A DNA stretch of 64,000 bases from Baylisascaris procyonis (GCA_037389465.1 JAZARR010000019.1:62001-126000), one strand, 5' to 3'; shown: positions 12,608 to 25,611, numbered from the stretch's first letter. A program made the numbers and translations. Notes: generated by a model not told the origin, from the letters alone.

Positions 12608-14238
12608 GAATTCGAGAGAGCGTTACATTTAAATTTAATTCAGAAACAACTCGCAGACGAATACGGTATAAGAGTGATGCCGACCTTTATTCTCATCAAA
12701 AATGGACAACGTTTGGTGAGTTATCTTCAATTTCAATGCTCATTTTTCGTTGAGATTAAATTCTTCTAGCAGAAATAGTGATGTCATTGTAAAAAAAAAA
12801 TTCCGACATAATATTTTGCTTTTATTTCTTCCAAGAAAATGGTATTATATTATGTTTTTACCATTTTTTCAAATATCTAGTGTACTGTATTTATAATGCA
12901 CCTGCGATATGATACTTGAAAAATCGGGCTATACTGTGATCATAACCTACTTGCGAATTTAGATGTGGTACGATATTGCACTATACCTAATATCAATGCA
13001 AGTAGAGTACGAAAAATATAATATCTTTTGATATGATGACATCACCAGTTGCAAATTCTTATCACAAATTTGTATTTGTAAACCATCTTAATTACGCTAG
13101 CACGCCTCTATGCTTGTTGATGCCATTGTGACAAATTTTTCGGAATAATAAATGGTACAACCAACACACTACGATCAATCCAAAATATCGATGTAACATT
13201 GCTATTATATTATATTAGCTCCGTTATTTTTGCGTAATTTGTGATATTATTTACGATTGTATTAGTAAAAGTGTTGTTTATGCATATTCTTCTTATATGC
13301 CATTCTATTCATTCTATAATAAATTAGAAAACATCATCGTGTATTCGAAATATTTTCTTGGAAATTCTATTCACAACGCCCACAATATTTTTGCGCTAGA
13401 AATCTTAATATAAATAAACACTTAGAACTTCATTGTTTGATAGAAATACTCAAAAGTATATCGATATTTTATAAACTCAATTAATGCATAGTTCCTATCA
13501 AACGCATAATTTTTCAATAAAGTTCACTCGAAATTACTCATCAAATATTATTTATTTATTTAATTCGATTCGTTTTTAATAAAATTAGCAGCACAAAATT
13601 TGAAACAATTATAATAATGCGAATTTCAACGAGGAGTTTTTGTTAATATAAATGGATCTCGCACTGTCTAAATTTACCAAACGGTCTAATAGTAATATAT
13701 ATTAAGTAGCCATTCTTATGGGATAGATTTTGTTGTAATACTTTCAATTTCTTTTGATAGATTAAATATTGTGACTTATTTTAACGGAGAGAAAACTTCA
13801 GTTTCTGAAAAATTGAAAATTTTAACTCTGATATTTCGAATATTTTCAAAAAAAACTTTTTTTTTGCATTCCAGGTGTGTTATATTTGAGCCGAAAATAT
13901 AACACACCCCACTCTAGGTGTGTTATATTCATTCCCCGAAACTTAACACTTGATAGGGTGCGTTGATTCTTTAAAAAAATTTCCTTTTTTTTCTACCATG
14001 GAAATTTCACATAAATTAGCGTTAGTGTTTTTAGTATTTATGCTACTGTTATGCATTTTGATAAGTTGCGAATATGATCGCTTTATTATTGTTGTCGGAG
14101 TGAATTCTGAAAAATAAAAATTAAAGTTTTATTTTCGTCTCAAAGAAAACAAAATATGAATGTAATTCTTAATTATAGGCAACAATCGAAGGCAATCTAT
14201 TCAAACAATTGCGGCGAACAATTGAAAAACACAAATAA
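10286..14238 (+). CDS. Thioredoxin (five exons, 107 aa)
   Basis: A small cytosolic redox protein that reduces disulfides through a dithiol active site and is recycled by thioredoxin reductase. Exons: 10286-10312, 10731-10835, 12246-12305, 12644-12715, 14179-14238. All introns are phase 0 with donors GTAACT, GTAAGT, GTAAGC and GTGAGT. The spliced frame is 107 codons plus TAA, the usual family length. Visible landmarks are WCGPC at residues 32-36, Pro41, the cis-proline motif MPT at 76-78, KNGQ at 83-86, and a C-terminal helix ending EKHK. The Met at 10286 is the first in frame after an upstream TGA. Odd feature: the buried Asp before the active site (Asp26 in E. coli and human numbering) is Ala27 here, and the loop reads FHALWCGPC. 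Asp26 mutants of E. coli thioredoxin are active but altered, so function is expected. An AATAAA lies at 14415. Confidence 0.93.
11007..11024 (+). other. G-tract in thioredoxin intron 2
   Basis: A run of six G, one A, then eleven G lies on the transcribed-sense strand inside the 1410-bp intron 2 (10836-12245). A second G-rich cluster at about 11762-11790 has GGG, GGGG and GGGG runs separated by one or two bases. Both could form G-quadruplexes in the nascent RNA. No function can be shown. Confidence 0.5.
12529..12606. repeat. (TA)39 microsatellite in thioredoxin intron 3
   Basis: An uninterrupted TA run of 78 bp ends 37 nt before the acceptor of thioredoxin exon 4 (AG at 12642-12643). It is self-complementary and likely length-variable, and it sits where the branch site and polypyrimidine tract are expected. 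Confidence 0.95.
13874..13929. repeat. Perfect 14-bp hairpin plus a third arm copy in thioredoxin intron 4
   Basis: GGTGTGTTATATTT at 13874-13887 and its exact complement at 13895-13908 enclose a 7-nt loop (GAGCCGA). A further direct copy of the first 13 bases follows at 13917-13929. The middle arm could therefore pair with either flanking copy. It lies in intron 4 (12716-14178). Confidence 0.8.
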
Positions 14239-15813
14239 TGGATGTCAATATTGTCAAGAATTGTTCTGCTGCTAAGTATGTATAAAATTTTTCAGAATAT
14301 AAAACTTGCCAGTGTATAACTTGGTTGTTTAACAACTACCATAATATGGATGCTTGCGAAATGCTCAAAAAATACCGCAGATTGAGCTAATTTGGCTGAC
14401 GTCTAACTCTTTAAAATAAAGGTAGTGGGATCTCCATCAAGACAGCGTAGATTGGATATTTTTAATGGAATCTATAGTCTAAAAGACCTAACATACATGA
14501 ATTTAGCTTAAAGTTTGACCTTATTGCTTTTGATTTCAATCAATTGACTATAGCTGTATGTAGATCAAAACGCTAACCAGAACAGTGCATTATAAATTTT
14601 TGTTGAGATTTCATTTATCAAGAGTTTCTATAAAAAATCATCGAAAAATTTACTGAATCACATATACTTAAAATGTTTGAATGTGTTTTGTAGAAGTTTC
14701 TCAATAGCCAACAATGAAATACATATAGACTAATGGAGAATCCGTAACTCGAAGAGAGATTTTGCAGACTTGAAAATTCCATCTTGAATTATGATGGATC
14801 ACATTTATTCTCGAGGAAAGTAAATGTCGTCTTTGATCATCCCATAGGAATGTAGACATCTAATGACGTGATGAGCCCGATAAAGTAAAATATTTTATGG
14901 AAGTTCACTCTTCTAAGAGTAGACTTTTATGTAAGTTCACTTTCAGTCATGGCAGCACTAACTTTTCGCTGCAAAAATTTGAATTTAATCCTCATTCAGG
15001 GGATGATTGATTACTTGTAAAGTTGAACGGAAACAATTACTTCTACTTGAACGGAAACAATATTCTATGCATAAATAAAGATACAAATATTTGTAGAAGC
15101 AAATGTTATATTGTAAAGATCTATGTTGGAATGAAATTACAAGTTGTACTCTTTATATTTTATCGCCGCAATTTAAATATTGCATTCTTTCTTTTTTTTT
15201 ACATTGTAGATCATGACTTATATGTTTAAATATTATTAAAAACGATCAAATCCGATCAAATCCGCTATATATTTAAATCAAATTCACATTGATATCAATT
15301 GAGCCATATCGTTCGACAAAAAAAAAACGTCCACTAGCCGAATATTCGACTCATATCAAAACATTTCTTGATCCTTCTTTACCCCAGGTGATCTTTTGAG
15401 TCGCCAATTCCGCCACTCGAAAGTGCACATCAGAAAACAATGAAACCTTTGATCTTCAGCAATTGTCATTCGTTTATAACATGAACATTATCTGCGTAAT
15501 TCAATTGTCTGTCATTAAGTCTTCTAGTGTTCACATGTTCGGCACACAGAACGAATCACTTCAAATGTTTCTTTTCTATGATAACACATTTGTTTGTTAT
15601 GATTAGCATTTGATAAGATGTCAAATTTTCAACATAAAATTAGCAGATTAGACAGCTATTTGTGGACATCTATTTGTGTTTCCTGCCTCACTTATATCCA
15701 ATATTCCTCATTCGTGTTATATTTCATCTCAGCTAAGTATTGATCAAATTATAAAAGCTTATTGGCAATTAATAAAGTTGTAAGACGAGAAAACATTCAA
15801 ATTTCACATAGAT
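14239..15813. other. Intergenic between convergent thioredoxin and myosin-rod genes
   Basis: Holds the 3' ends of both genes. AT-rich. A short tandem of about 24 bp (TTGAACGGAAACAA core) is present at about 15025-15062. No coding exon or RNA gene was recognised. Confidence 0.5.
14415..14420 (+). terminator. Poly(A) signal of the thioredoxin gene
   Basis: AATAAA lies 177 nt after the thioredoxin stop codon and is the first canonical hexamer on that strand after the gene. Confidence 0.5.
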
Positions 15814-15819
15814 TTTATT
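15814..15819 (-). terminator. Poly(A) signal of the myosin-rod gene
   Basis: The complement of AATAAA reads TTTATT on the plus strand, about 70 nt downstream of the myosin-rod stop codon, a typical nematode 3'UTR distance. Confidence 0.65.
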
Positions 15820-15888
15820 AATGATTATTAGTAAAAAGCTCTATGCATCATTTCGTATCGCTAGCTTATCAAATGACCATATAAGTGG

Positions 15889-18064
15889 TCATTGTGCAGT
15901 GGTCATCGGTGAGGTTTGTTCGTTGACGTTCGTACCTCGTTCACCTTTTATGAGTTTTTCAACGGAAGCGCTTCGTTCGTTTCGAAGAACCATAGTGCTT
16001 CTTGATTTGGAACGCAATTTTAGAAGACTATTTTCTGCTACTTCAGCACGTTCTTCAGCACTTTCAAGTGCCAATTGAACTTGTCGATATTTTTGAAGAT
16101 TCATATTTGCCACTTCCTCCTGAAAATTTCGTTCATCATTTTCATCAAATATTTATCGTGCATTTAAATATTTGTAAACAAAAATTGTTCGATCATATGC
16201 TCAAATTAGAATTATTTACGAGGATGCTAAGATGAGCTAACATGCCTTTATAACCGTAAATTTATACTAACAGTGAAAGAAACATTTTCCCTGCTGAATC
16301 GTTGGAATTTTTTTTTTGCTTTTTTTTTAAAATTTTAGTATGAAAATGTGAAGACACGAATTGCTGAGGCATATTCATATTCTAAAAATCGCCCACTTCG
16401 TTCATTTCTGATCATTCAAAAGCAATGCAGCAAACATTTACCAAAATTAAACGTTATCTGCTTGATTTGTATAAATTATACTATATAGGAGAATTGCTAT
16501 GGTACACTTACGGCTTCGTCTACTTGTTTCTTCTGCAATTTGATTTTGCCTTGAAGTTTTTCGATGAGATCGTTTAGACGATCGAAATTTTTCTTATCCT
16601 CATCGACTTGGAATTGCAATTCACGACAACGGCGTTCTTGTTTCGAGAGTGTTTTCATTGCATCCTGATAACGTCGCACTTCATTCTCTAATTCAGTTTC
16701 AGCGCTTCGTACACGTTGCTCCATTTTAGCGATCGCTTTTTGACCACCTTTAACTACTGCACTTTCCGCATCTTCTAGTTTAGCTTGCATTTCTTTGATA
16801 GTCATCTCAAGACCTTTTCGTACTCGATCAATATGTGCACTATGCTCTTGTTCTTGACGTAACTCTTCGGAAAGACGTGCCGCATCTGCTGCAGCTTTTT
16901 TCGAACGTTCCTCGGATGCTTTCAACTCGTTTAGTGTTTCATCCAGATCGGTCTAAAATTCAAGGTTTTAATATAGGCAAACATTTCATCGAAAGCATTC
17001 GCACTGGACTTTCACTGCAAAAATGGCGAAATACCTTTCACAAGTTGACATTTTTAAATTTTTTCATTCATTAGAGTAAGTGAAAATATTCACTTAAATA
17101 ATGAAAGTTTCTTTTTTACTCTTATTTAAGCTAAAATGATGAACTATGAAGTGATAAATGAGAAATAATCAATCTATACTTAGATGTTGGATTTTTAACT
17201 CGAATTTTGCCTCTGATAGCATAAGAAATGATAAGTGATAAAAATTAAGCATTACCCTTAGAAGTTGCATTTCTGATTCGAGCTTCTTCTTTGCTGCATT
17301 TAGATTAGCATTTCGAGTAGTTAACTCATTTTCTTGCTCTTTGCATTCGGCGAGTTCAACTTCTTGTTGCTTCTTTAGTCGTTCAGCCTATAAGACAATG
17401 AAATTTTTGATCCATCGCGAGAGCAAATCACTAAGCTACTTTAAGGTTCAGAAATCAATCAGGATGGAAGCAAACTTGCTGGTGGATATAGCCGCAGCTC
17501 CATGGTTTGATCGTTTCATATAGTTATTGCTTTGCCTAATTGCATTCCACCCACATCCTTAATTCTTACTAGCACTCCACAATTCTTCAAGCCAGAGTGT
17601 CAGGATATATATTTACATACAGGAAAATGGCGAACTGGCTAGATTCTTTATCAAAAAGCCATTCGACAAATTTTTTCAAACTTAATTCAATCCATCGAGT
17701 ATACGTTCTATCCGCTTATGAGTAATCCAACACAAACGGCTTTCATCATCTTACTCTATTTATAAAAAAAAAAATTAAATCTCAATGAGGATATTAAATA
17801 AGAAGTATTGAAAATAGCGAACTTGCATGATGTTGACCATAATTTCTTCTTTTTCGGATTGTGCAAGTGCAAGTCGTTTCTCAGCCGAAAGGAAATTCTC
17901 TCGAAATTCGTCTCGATGCCTTTGCTCATCATCGATTTGCATTTGCAATTCTTTGATTTGTTCAATATGTCGTTTGATGTTCTTTTGGGCATCAACATTC
18001 GCTTTATTTGCATGATCTAATGCGATCTCTAGATCCTGAAACGACAGTTGTCCGGAAAAATTCG

Positions 18065-18111
<47 letters not shown>

Positions 18112-21100
18112 GCAAAGCTAAACCTTTCAATGCAATGTAATAATTTCTGTTTAGCATTTTTTCCGCTTCTGAAAACCATCATTTTACTTGAGGAAATCCA
18201 CAGGTAAAGTTTCCAGCACAAAAGCATTCTTTAATCAATGTCTTAAATCTATTCTGAGCGCGACAACTCTTCAGCAAAAGTATTGCTCTTCTATTGCAGG
18301 CAATTACGACTTAGAATAACCAATGGGTAAATATTTTTTACTGCAGTTTAAATTTGTGATTACGAAAGTACCATAAAAAATGTTATAACTTACATTAATG
18401 TCCGATTCAAGCTTCTTCTTTACACGTAACAATTCGGTTTTACTTTTCACTTCAGCTTCCAAAGTTGCCTGCAGAAAATTATATCTTTCAATAAAATAAC
18501 GATTTAAGTAACTGAAGATGATGCGTCTTTAAGTAACTGAAGAAGTCTGCTAGGAATGTATATTGAAATATTTTCGGTCATAACTTTTAAATTTTAATAA
18601 AGAATTCAGTTGCAAACGTTTTGTTCTATAGAGATTTATATCACTTAAGATATTTGTAGTAAGTCAACGTCAATAAGAAAGAAGGCAATTCGAAACTGCG
18701 ATCATCTGTCGATAAGGGTTTGTCTAGCGGTGGAACTCGCTGACGATAACAATAATAATGAAAGAAACCAAATGATTTCGCCTATTCGAAGAATCTATTC
18801 TGTAAAAAGATTTAGGCTTATAGAGAAGAATGCCTCCTATATCTATCAAAATCGAAATAAAATATTCAAAGACAAGATGATAATATTAAATGAGACTTAC
18901 CTGCATTGAATCGAGTGCTCTTTGATGATTCTTACGCGTGTTTTCGAATTCTTCCTCTTTTTCTTGAATACGCTTCTCGATATCGGAACGTATTTGTGTC
19001 ACCTCAAGTTGTGCTCGTGCTACTTTACTCTCTTCGGCTTCAAGTGCTGCTTCAGCTTCATCAAGAGCATGTTGTAGCTCATCTTTTTCGATGTCAAGTC
19101 GTCGTACAACTTTCTGAAGTTCATGAACAGAGCGTCCACCATCGCCTAATTGATCTTGCAGATCTTTAATTTCTTGACTAAGTGTCTTATTATCGCGTCG
19201 CAATGTTTCCACTTGCTCAGTGAGGGCTTCATTTGATGAACGCACTTTAAACAACTCGGTCGATGAATTACGTGCATTACGTCGCGCAGCTTCAAGCTCT
19301 TGATTAAGGTCATCCAACTTTTTCTTCCATTCATCAATAATCTTATCAAACATTTTTTGTTTCTTCTCCATTTGTGCAATAACGGTTGTATGACGTTCCG
19401 TCTCCGATTGTGCTTCTTCAATTTCAACACTAAGACGAGATTTCGCCTTATCAAGTGCGGCAATCTTTGCATTTGTAGCGTCTAATGTTTCCTGAAGTTC
19501 AAGAATTCGTGCTTGTTGCTTCCTTTTAACATCCTCCACCTCATCGGCACCAACAAGTCCTTCACCTTCGAATTTTGCTTTCCATTGTTGAATCTCTGCA
19601 TTTGCTCTACTTAGCTGGCGTAAAATTTCCGCTTTACTTGAAACTTCTTCATCGATCGATTCATGTAGTTGCTCCACTTCATGTTGTAGATTCTTTGCGG
19701 TCGCATTCAATGTCTGACGTTCACGTGTCTCATCGTTAGCCGCACGTTTTGCCTCTTCTAATTGACTAACATATTGTGTTTTCATACGTGAGATTGCAGT
19801 TAATTGTGCTTCAAGTTCTTCCACTTGTCGTGTTAGATCACTATTCTCGTTGTTGAGACGTACTTTAAGTCCAACAAACTCCGATACTTGTCTTGCTTGC
19901 TCGTCACATTTACTCTGTAATTCAGCAACTTGTACTTCAAGTAATTTTGTCATACGTTCTTGATCGGCTTTCGATTTAATTTCAACATCAAGCATTGAAT
20001 TCACATCTTCTAGTTGACGTTGTAATGATTGACGTTCTTTTTCGGCTTTTGTTTTCGTCTTTTGTAGTTCTTCAAGTTGATCACTAAGCTCGGCAATCGC
20101 ATCACCGTTCTTCTTGCGCATGGCGGCAATTGTACTCTCTTGTGCCATATTCGCTTCATCTAGTTCACGACGTAATTTCGATAGTTCAGCTTCACGTCTT
20201 TTATTAAGCTCGATTTGTGCAGCTGTCGCGCCACCTTGTTCATCTAGTCGTTCGCTCATTTCTTCGAGTTCACGTTGCATATCCGATTTTGCACGATCCG
20301 CTTTAGATCTGAGTTGACGCTCATGCTCAAGCTCTTCCTCTAGCTCCTGAGCTCTTGTCGAGTTGTCTTTTATTTGTCGTTGCATGCGATTGACCAATGT
20401 TTGTTCCTCTTCGAGACGAACACCAATTGAATGTAAATCGGCCTCCTTTTTCTTGAGGCTACCTTCGAGTTCACTTTTTTGTTTGCTTACCTCTTCGATA
20501 TTTTCCTGTACAATTTTCAATTCAGATTCTACTTTTCTTTTTGCCTTCTCAATATCCAATCTTCCACGTTTCTCTCGTTCCATATTTTCCTCGAGCTCAT
20601 CGAGAGCTTGTTCAAGCTTCGCTTTGATGCGATTTCCTTGGGCGCTTTTGTCCTCTTCGGCTTGAAGATCTTCGGCAAGCTTACGATTTGCTTCCTCGTG
20701 TTGTTTCTTTTCTTTGTTCAATTTTGCAATCATTTCATCCTGTTGGTTCATTTCTTCTTGCAATGATTTGATTTGTTGTTCTTTTGCTTGTTTTTCCTCT
20801 TCAGCTTTCTGCAACTCGATCCCAAGATCACCAAGACTATGCTTCAAGTCTTCACAATCTTTCTCTGTCTTCTTTTTAGTACGTTGCATTTCAGCAGTTT
20901 TCTCTTCTTGTTGAGCAAGACGTTCATGAACATCCTTCAGATTCTTTTCAAGATCGTTTTTCACTCCAACCAATTTGCTGAGTCGCTCCTCCACCGTTGC
21001 GGCACCACTTTTTGCAAATTCAAGTTGAGCTAATAATTTTTCTTTCTCATCCTTCGCTTTTACTAATGATTCTTCAACTTCCTTACGACGCTTATCCTCC

Positions 21101-22178
21101 TCTTCAAGGATTTCTTCTAATTCGCCCATTTTATGCTGAAGATTGTCTAATTCCTCTTGCATTTTACCCGATTTCAGCATAGGTCTTATTCGACCAAACA
21201 CTTGATACCATCCCCATGCTCGAAGTTTGCTCCAGTTACGAATATTCTTTTGCACTACCACCAATGCTTTCTTCTCATTTCGTTTTCGCTTCACTTCAGT
21301 CTAAAATTGTGGTTATAAATTAACGATAATGAAATCAAGCAAAAGAAAGCATGACCTTTTTCCTTTCTTACTGGGAATATAGCTCTCGCTTCCAATTTTT
21401 TCCTCACCTTACTTACCTATTTACTCGACTTTTTGAGAACTATTAGAGAGTATTTATTCCATATAGTTCAAGAATGTAGTTTATATGGATGGTACAGGTA
21501 AGTTGATTACCTTATCAGAGATAATCTTTGCGCGCGAGGAGCATAAAAAGGAAAGAAGGATGGAGTGTTAAATAAAAGAATGCATTCTTTGTAAACTACG
21601 ATGCGATGGAAGGAGAAGAAAAACATAAATAAACACATCTCGCTTTTCAAATGATGACGTAGACGGGAAGATGGTAACAACTTGACAATTACTTGAGCCA
21701 GTATGTTGGAAAAAGTCGACTTTATCGCGATACATTCGCTGATTATCCACTTACAAAAATTCTACCAATCAACCCTCATCCACATAATGTTTGAGAATGA
21801 AAACCAGTGTCGAGTGGATTGGCCAATGTTACGAAATTGATTAGTCAGTGCTCCTAATTGTTGCGAAATTTCAGATTATTAACTGGTGGAAAATTTTTCG
21901 AAGAGGTTCGAGGTGCTAAGATTCATGAATGCTCTCATATACGTAAATGCAGATAGAAAGAAGCAACAACAGAAACAAACCAGTTGAAAAAATGAGCGAA
22001 TATGTGATTGAAGGTTTGCGGCGAGTAGCTCGAGCTTCTCATCTTTAGGCTCATTTTTAACTTCATCTCCTCCTTCGACCGTAACGTTAAGCATAGATTG
22101 TTCTTGAGTATTGGTTTTTGTGGCTTCCTTAGCCTCGTGTTTAGCTTCGGTTTTTGAATGTTCTTTTGCCTTTGCCAT
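15889..22178 (-). CDS. Motorless muscle-type myosin heavy chain rod (seven exons, ~1229 aa)
   Basis: Exons in coding order: 22178-21981, 21300-18901, 18468-18394, 18035-17823, 17387-17256, 16952-16512, 16119-15889. All junctions keep frame at phase 0. The result is 1229 codons, matching the full neck-plus-rod length of striated-muscle myosin II. Residues 1-48 are a unique Lys/Glu/Thr-rich segment. Residues 47-66 resemble a weak first IQ motif (LQSHIRSFF). Residues 79-106 are a second IQ region ending at the invariant head-rod proline (RIRPML, Pro106). The rest is unbroken heptad coiled coil ending in a short non-helical tail (SPMTTAQ). No motor exon is recognisable upstream on this strand, and other genes intervene. 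It should co-assemble in thick filaments but cannot bind actin or ATP. The first donor is GTTTGT and the exon 4 donor is the weak GTTCGC. An upstream in-frame ATG at 22211 would add 11 residues. Confidence 0.9.
18066..18106. repeat. (TA)n microsatellite in a myosin-rod intron
   Basis: About 20 TA units lie in the 358-bp intron between the exons at 18468-18394 and 18035-17823. They sit close to the downstream exon's acceptor. Confidence 0.95.
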
Positions 22179-23288
22179 GCGCTTAGTGATGCCCACCTTC
22201 AAAATATTCATATATGTACATATGTAATTAAGCTCTACTCGCCTCTAGAGATTTCCGATATTCTCGGAAAATAAATCCAGAAAATTAGGTAATTAAAAGT
22301 GATCGCATGAAACAACGTAACTCACTCATTAATCGTGGACGCGAAATCTTCAGATTTCGCTTAAGAAGGTTGAACTATTGAGAAAAAGATATGCGGGTAT
22401 ATCTGAGTATAATAATATAGCTAAACATAATACAGTAGCCTGCCTAAGCATACGGCCATTAAGTCAAATATATCTAACGTAGGGAATTATATGTAATAAA
22501 TATTATATGCATTGTCATCACCATACAGGATCATACGAACATACAGGAAATCAATATTGGGCAAATGAAAATCGATTGTTATTCTGTTTCAGTTAGATAT
22601 ATATGCTATGCGATCTAAAGTGGCACATTGTGGAAACCGAACTTAAGAGTCAACGCTGTCAGGTGAGATAAAAGTGTTGACTTAAATAAAAATGCACTTT
22701 TTTCAGCTAGCTAGTTTCGTTGAAAGTATGTCAAATAATTTGTTACGGTGCCACTTGAGTGACGTTTCTTGCCTCCTCTTTTACTAAGTAATTCACTTTG
22801 TGAATATTTAGAAAATGCATTCACTAGTCCCTATTTCTTAGCAATACTTTTCCCTTACTTTTTCCTCATCTATCATATTATTTCATGCACATCGAATTTC
22901 TTCTTCTACTCAAGTCACATTCTCAAATGTAAGCTGTAATTACTGAGTAAATACCAAGAATAGAAACGAGGAAAGGAGCTTATAAATAAGTGAGAAAGCG
23001 CATCAGAAAAGCTGACGCGATGTGTGCTTTTGCAATTCTACTTATTAGACCAACCAGCATCCTAAATTACAAAAAAAATGAAGGATGGCCTGTAAGGTAT
23101 TCATATTATGCAAATTTTGTGCAAAAGATCCGTTTTATTGAAATTGCTTAAATTTTATTGAAGTTTATTGAAATTGGTGACAAAATTTTCGCCACTCAAC
23201 TAGGCGCGACCTGATTAGTTGTAGAATGGATGAAAATTTTCACTCATAATTAGTACCTAATAATACCTTCCGAAGCTGATAAAATAAC
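22179..23288. other. Upstream region of the myosin-rod gene
   Basis: No further myosin exon is visible: none of the motor landmarks (P-loop, switch I/II, SH1 helix, relay) appears in any frame. In the leader direction, AG sites lie just before the start codon (for example CACTAAG and TTTTGAAG), but none is a strong TTTTCAG type. The promoter could not be delimited. Confidence 0.5.
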
Positions 23289-25611
23289 TTGAAACGTAGG
23301 TCAGAGGTCATCACTCAGTGTAGATTGTGCTCACTAATTATCACAACTCTGGTTGTAGTGCTTGTCATGACGAAACCAACACATCGACAAATATACAGAC
23401 AAACATTTGCACAGACATCGCTATGCCATTGTTTTCTAACAGATGACCTTCAAAGATATGGATTCAAAGAAGGATATGAAAGAATACAGTATTTATAAAT
23501 GAAAAATTGAGATCTTGTTGAAAATTCTTTCAAAATTAATCGTAAAATAATTGTAAAAAATGCTTAACGATCCTATCGTTCGGCTTAAAAATGTAGCTCA
23601 AATGATGGGATGATCTACTTTATTTCAAGAGGAAATATTACTGTAAACCATCGTATTAATTAAGGAGTAAACAAGATAGTTGGAAACTCTCTCTCTTTTC
23701 ATCCAATGTGAACAGAAAAGATGTGCTATGTTTGGTGGATTAGGGCTGTTATGAACTCATCAGTGTATCCGAGGCACTCGTTCCTTCCTAGACTGCTTTA
23801 AAGGATCTAATCAAAGCGTTTGAAAGAAATTGTGGAATTATTTGTTTTGTTCAATATCATTTGCTTCGAATAGCTCGGAAATATTCATGAAAAATATGCC
23901 ATTCAAAATTATCGAAATGCATAAACAGCTAAAATTATGTGAAGAAGAAATGAGTTTTCGTGAATTTTCAAAGAATTTTTCCCAATTGCATCTTTGTATG
24001 CCTATATTAATCGCATTGTATACCTATTTATTTGTATAGCGAGCTTATAGTTGTTCTTTTCCTTAAAACCGATCAACGCACACTTTTATTAGATCGAAAA
24101 TAAATCCAAACTGAAATAAGGAGGAGAAATTGCTAAGTTTTTGAAAAAATCAGAAAGACTTTATAGCCTGAAGAATGAGGCACCAAAATTCAATAGTAAA
24201 AGAGTGGCTGGAATACCACGAATTACACACCAATATGACATTGAGCGTTTTGACCTTTGTAATTTGTATTGAAATGCAAGGTGTTGCACCACCCTCTATT
24301 TTTCCTGTCCATATTCGTTTCCTTATTTCACCTCCGTCACTCCTTACCGAAGTTATTACATATAACAGCAGCCGCAGTGCAATGCAATATCATCACTAAA
24401 ACTTTCACATTGCAAAGGAATGTTTATGCACTTTCGAATTCGAAATTTTTCAACCACAGTTATATTGTCGAATTTTTTGGAACGTTTTATGAGCAATCAT
24501 TGTCTAGCTAGAAATAAACCAGAACTTTCGAATATCTGAGATCAAAAACTTTTCAAGGATCTCATTTTGGATCAGCTTCAACGTTTTCCGATCAGGCCAT
24601 AAGACTTGTGGTCTTGGTTATTGGAGCAATTCTGGCTAAGGCTTAGTGGAGGAATTCAATACTATCTTAGCATACTCATTTATTTGCTAAAATAAACGCA
24701 AACTAGTCGATTTGCGATGTAAACGATCAAAGTCAGAGGCACAAATGTCAAGCGAAGAGGACGATCGAAGACTACATCGATTTGTTGCATAAAGATCAGG
24801 TACACACATTGTTTGCACATCGGCATTTATTCAGGAAAATGTTTTGTGTAAAATTTACCGACTGCATTTCTGGATTCTTGGTTTTCGTTATTGTTGTATA
24901 GCAAAGAAAAGTTAATCCAATGAAAGGAACACTCTAATTTCATTGAAAACTTATCTATATCTAAGAATACTAAAAGAACACTCAAATATCCTCTACAATC
25001 TGCTTGTACCTACGGAAGAATACGCAAATGCTCTTCACACTTGCACTTCAATAGTTCATTTCAGGAACGTTTGGAGTGAGATATTGATTAATAAGGAAGC
25101 AATATAGATATGTGTTTATGAGGCAGTTTGAACGCTACTTTCATTTAGTCTTTATTTATCGTGTAAGTAAATTGGAGGATAAGCTCACCTTTTGAAAAAA
25201 TTTTTGCTCTTTGATATCAATGAAAATATTCAAATTACTGTTAGAAAATTAAAATTTCCATTTATATCTACCTATATTAATTCTCCGTATATACTTCAGT
25301 TTTCTACCGAGGTATACAATAAGATAGAGGAGAATAGAATTAACGAAGTTTAATCGATAGCAATTCAGTAGCAATTTCATATATCAAAAACAAGAATAAG
25401 CTTGCTTAAGAAAGCAGTAACGCTTACGACGGCAAACGACGATTGTACACTGAATGAAATAAGTGAAGTTGCACTGTATGTGGATCGCTTTAAAGTATAC
25501 CACATAACGTTTTTTTCTTACACCTCTACAGTCGTCTCTTTTTTTTGTTTCGCTAACGGAAGAGCAAACACTCAAACATTTAGCTGATCACTCACCAACG
25601 CAATCTTCTAG
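23289..25611 (+). other. Series of coding-like plus-strand segments, no model
   Basis: Open, normal-codon stretches occur at 23289-23498, 23830-24039, 24175-24399, about 24745-24797 (ending at a CAG/GTACAC donor) and 25402-25587. Frames do not join into one model with the splice sites I can see. They may be exons of one unidentified gene ending near 25836, or chance. Confidence 0.25.

Noticed and set aside
20363..20914. Ser/Phe-rich plus-strand frames
   Set aside because: Antisense shadows of the myosin coiled-coil exon.
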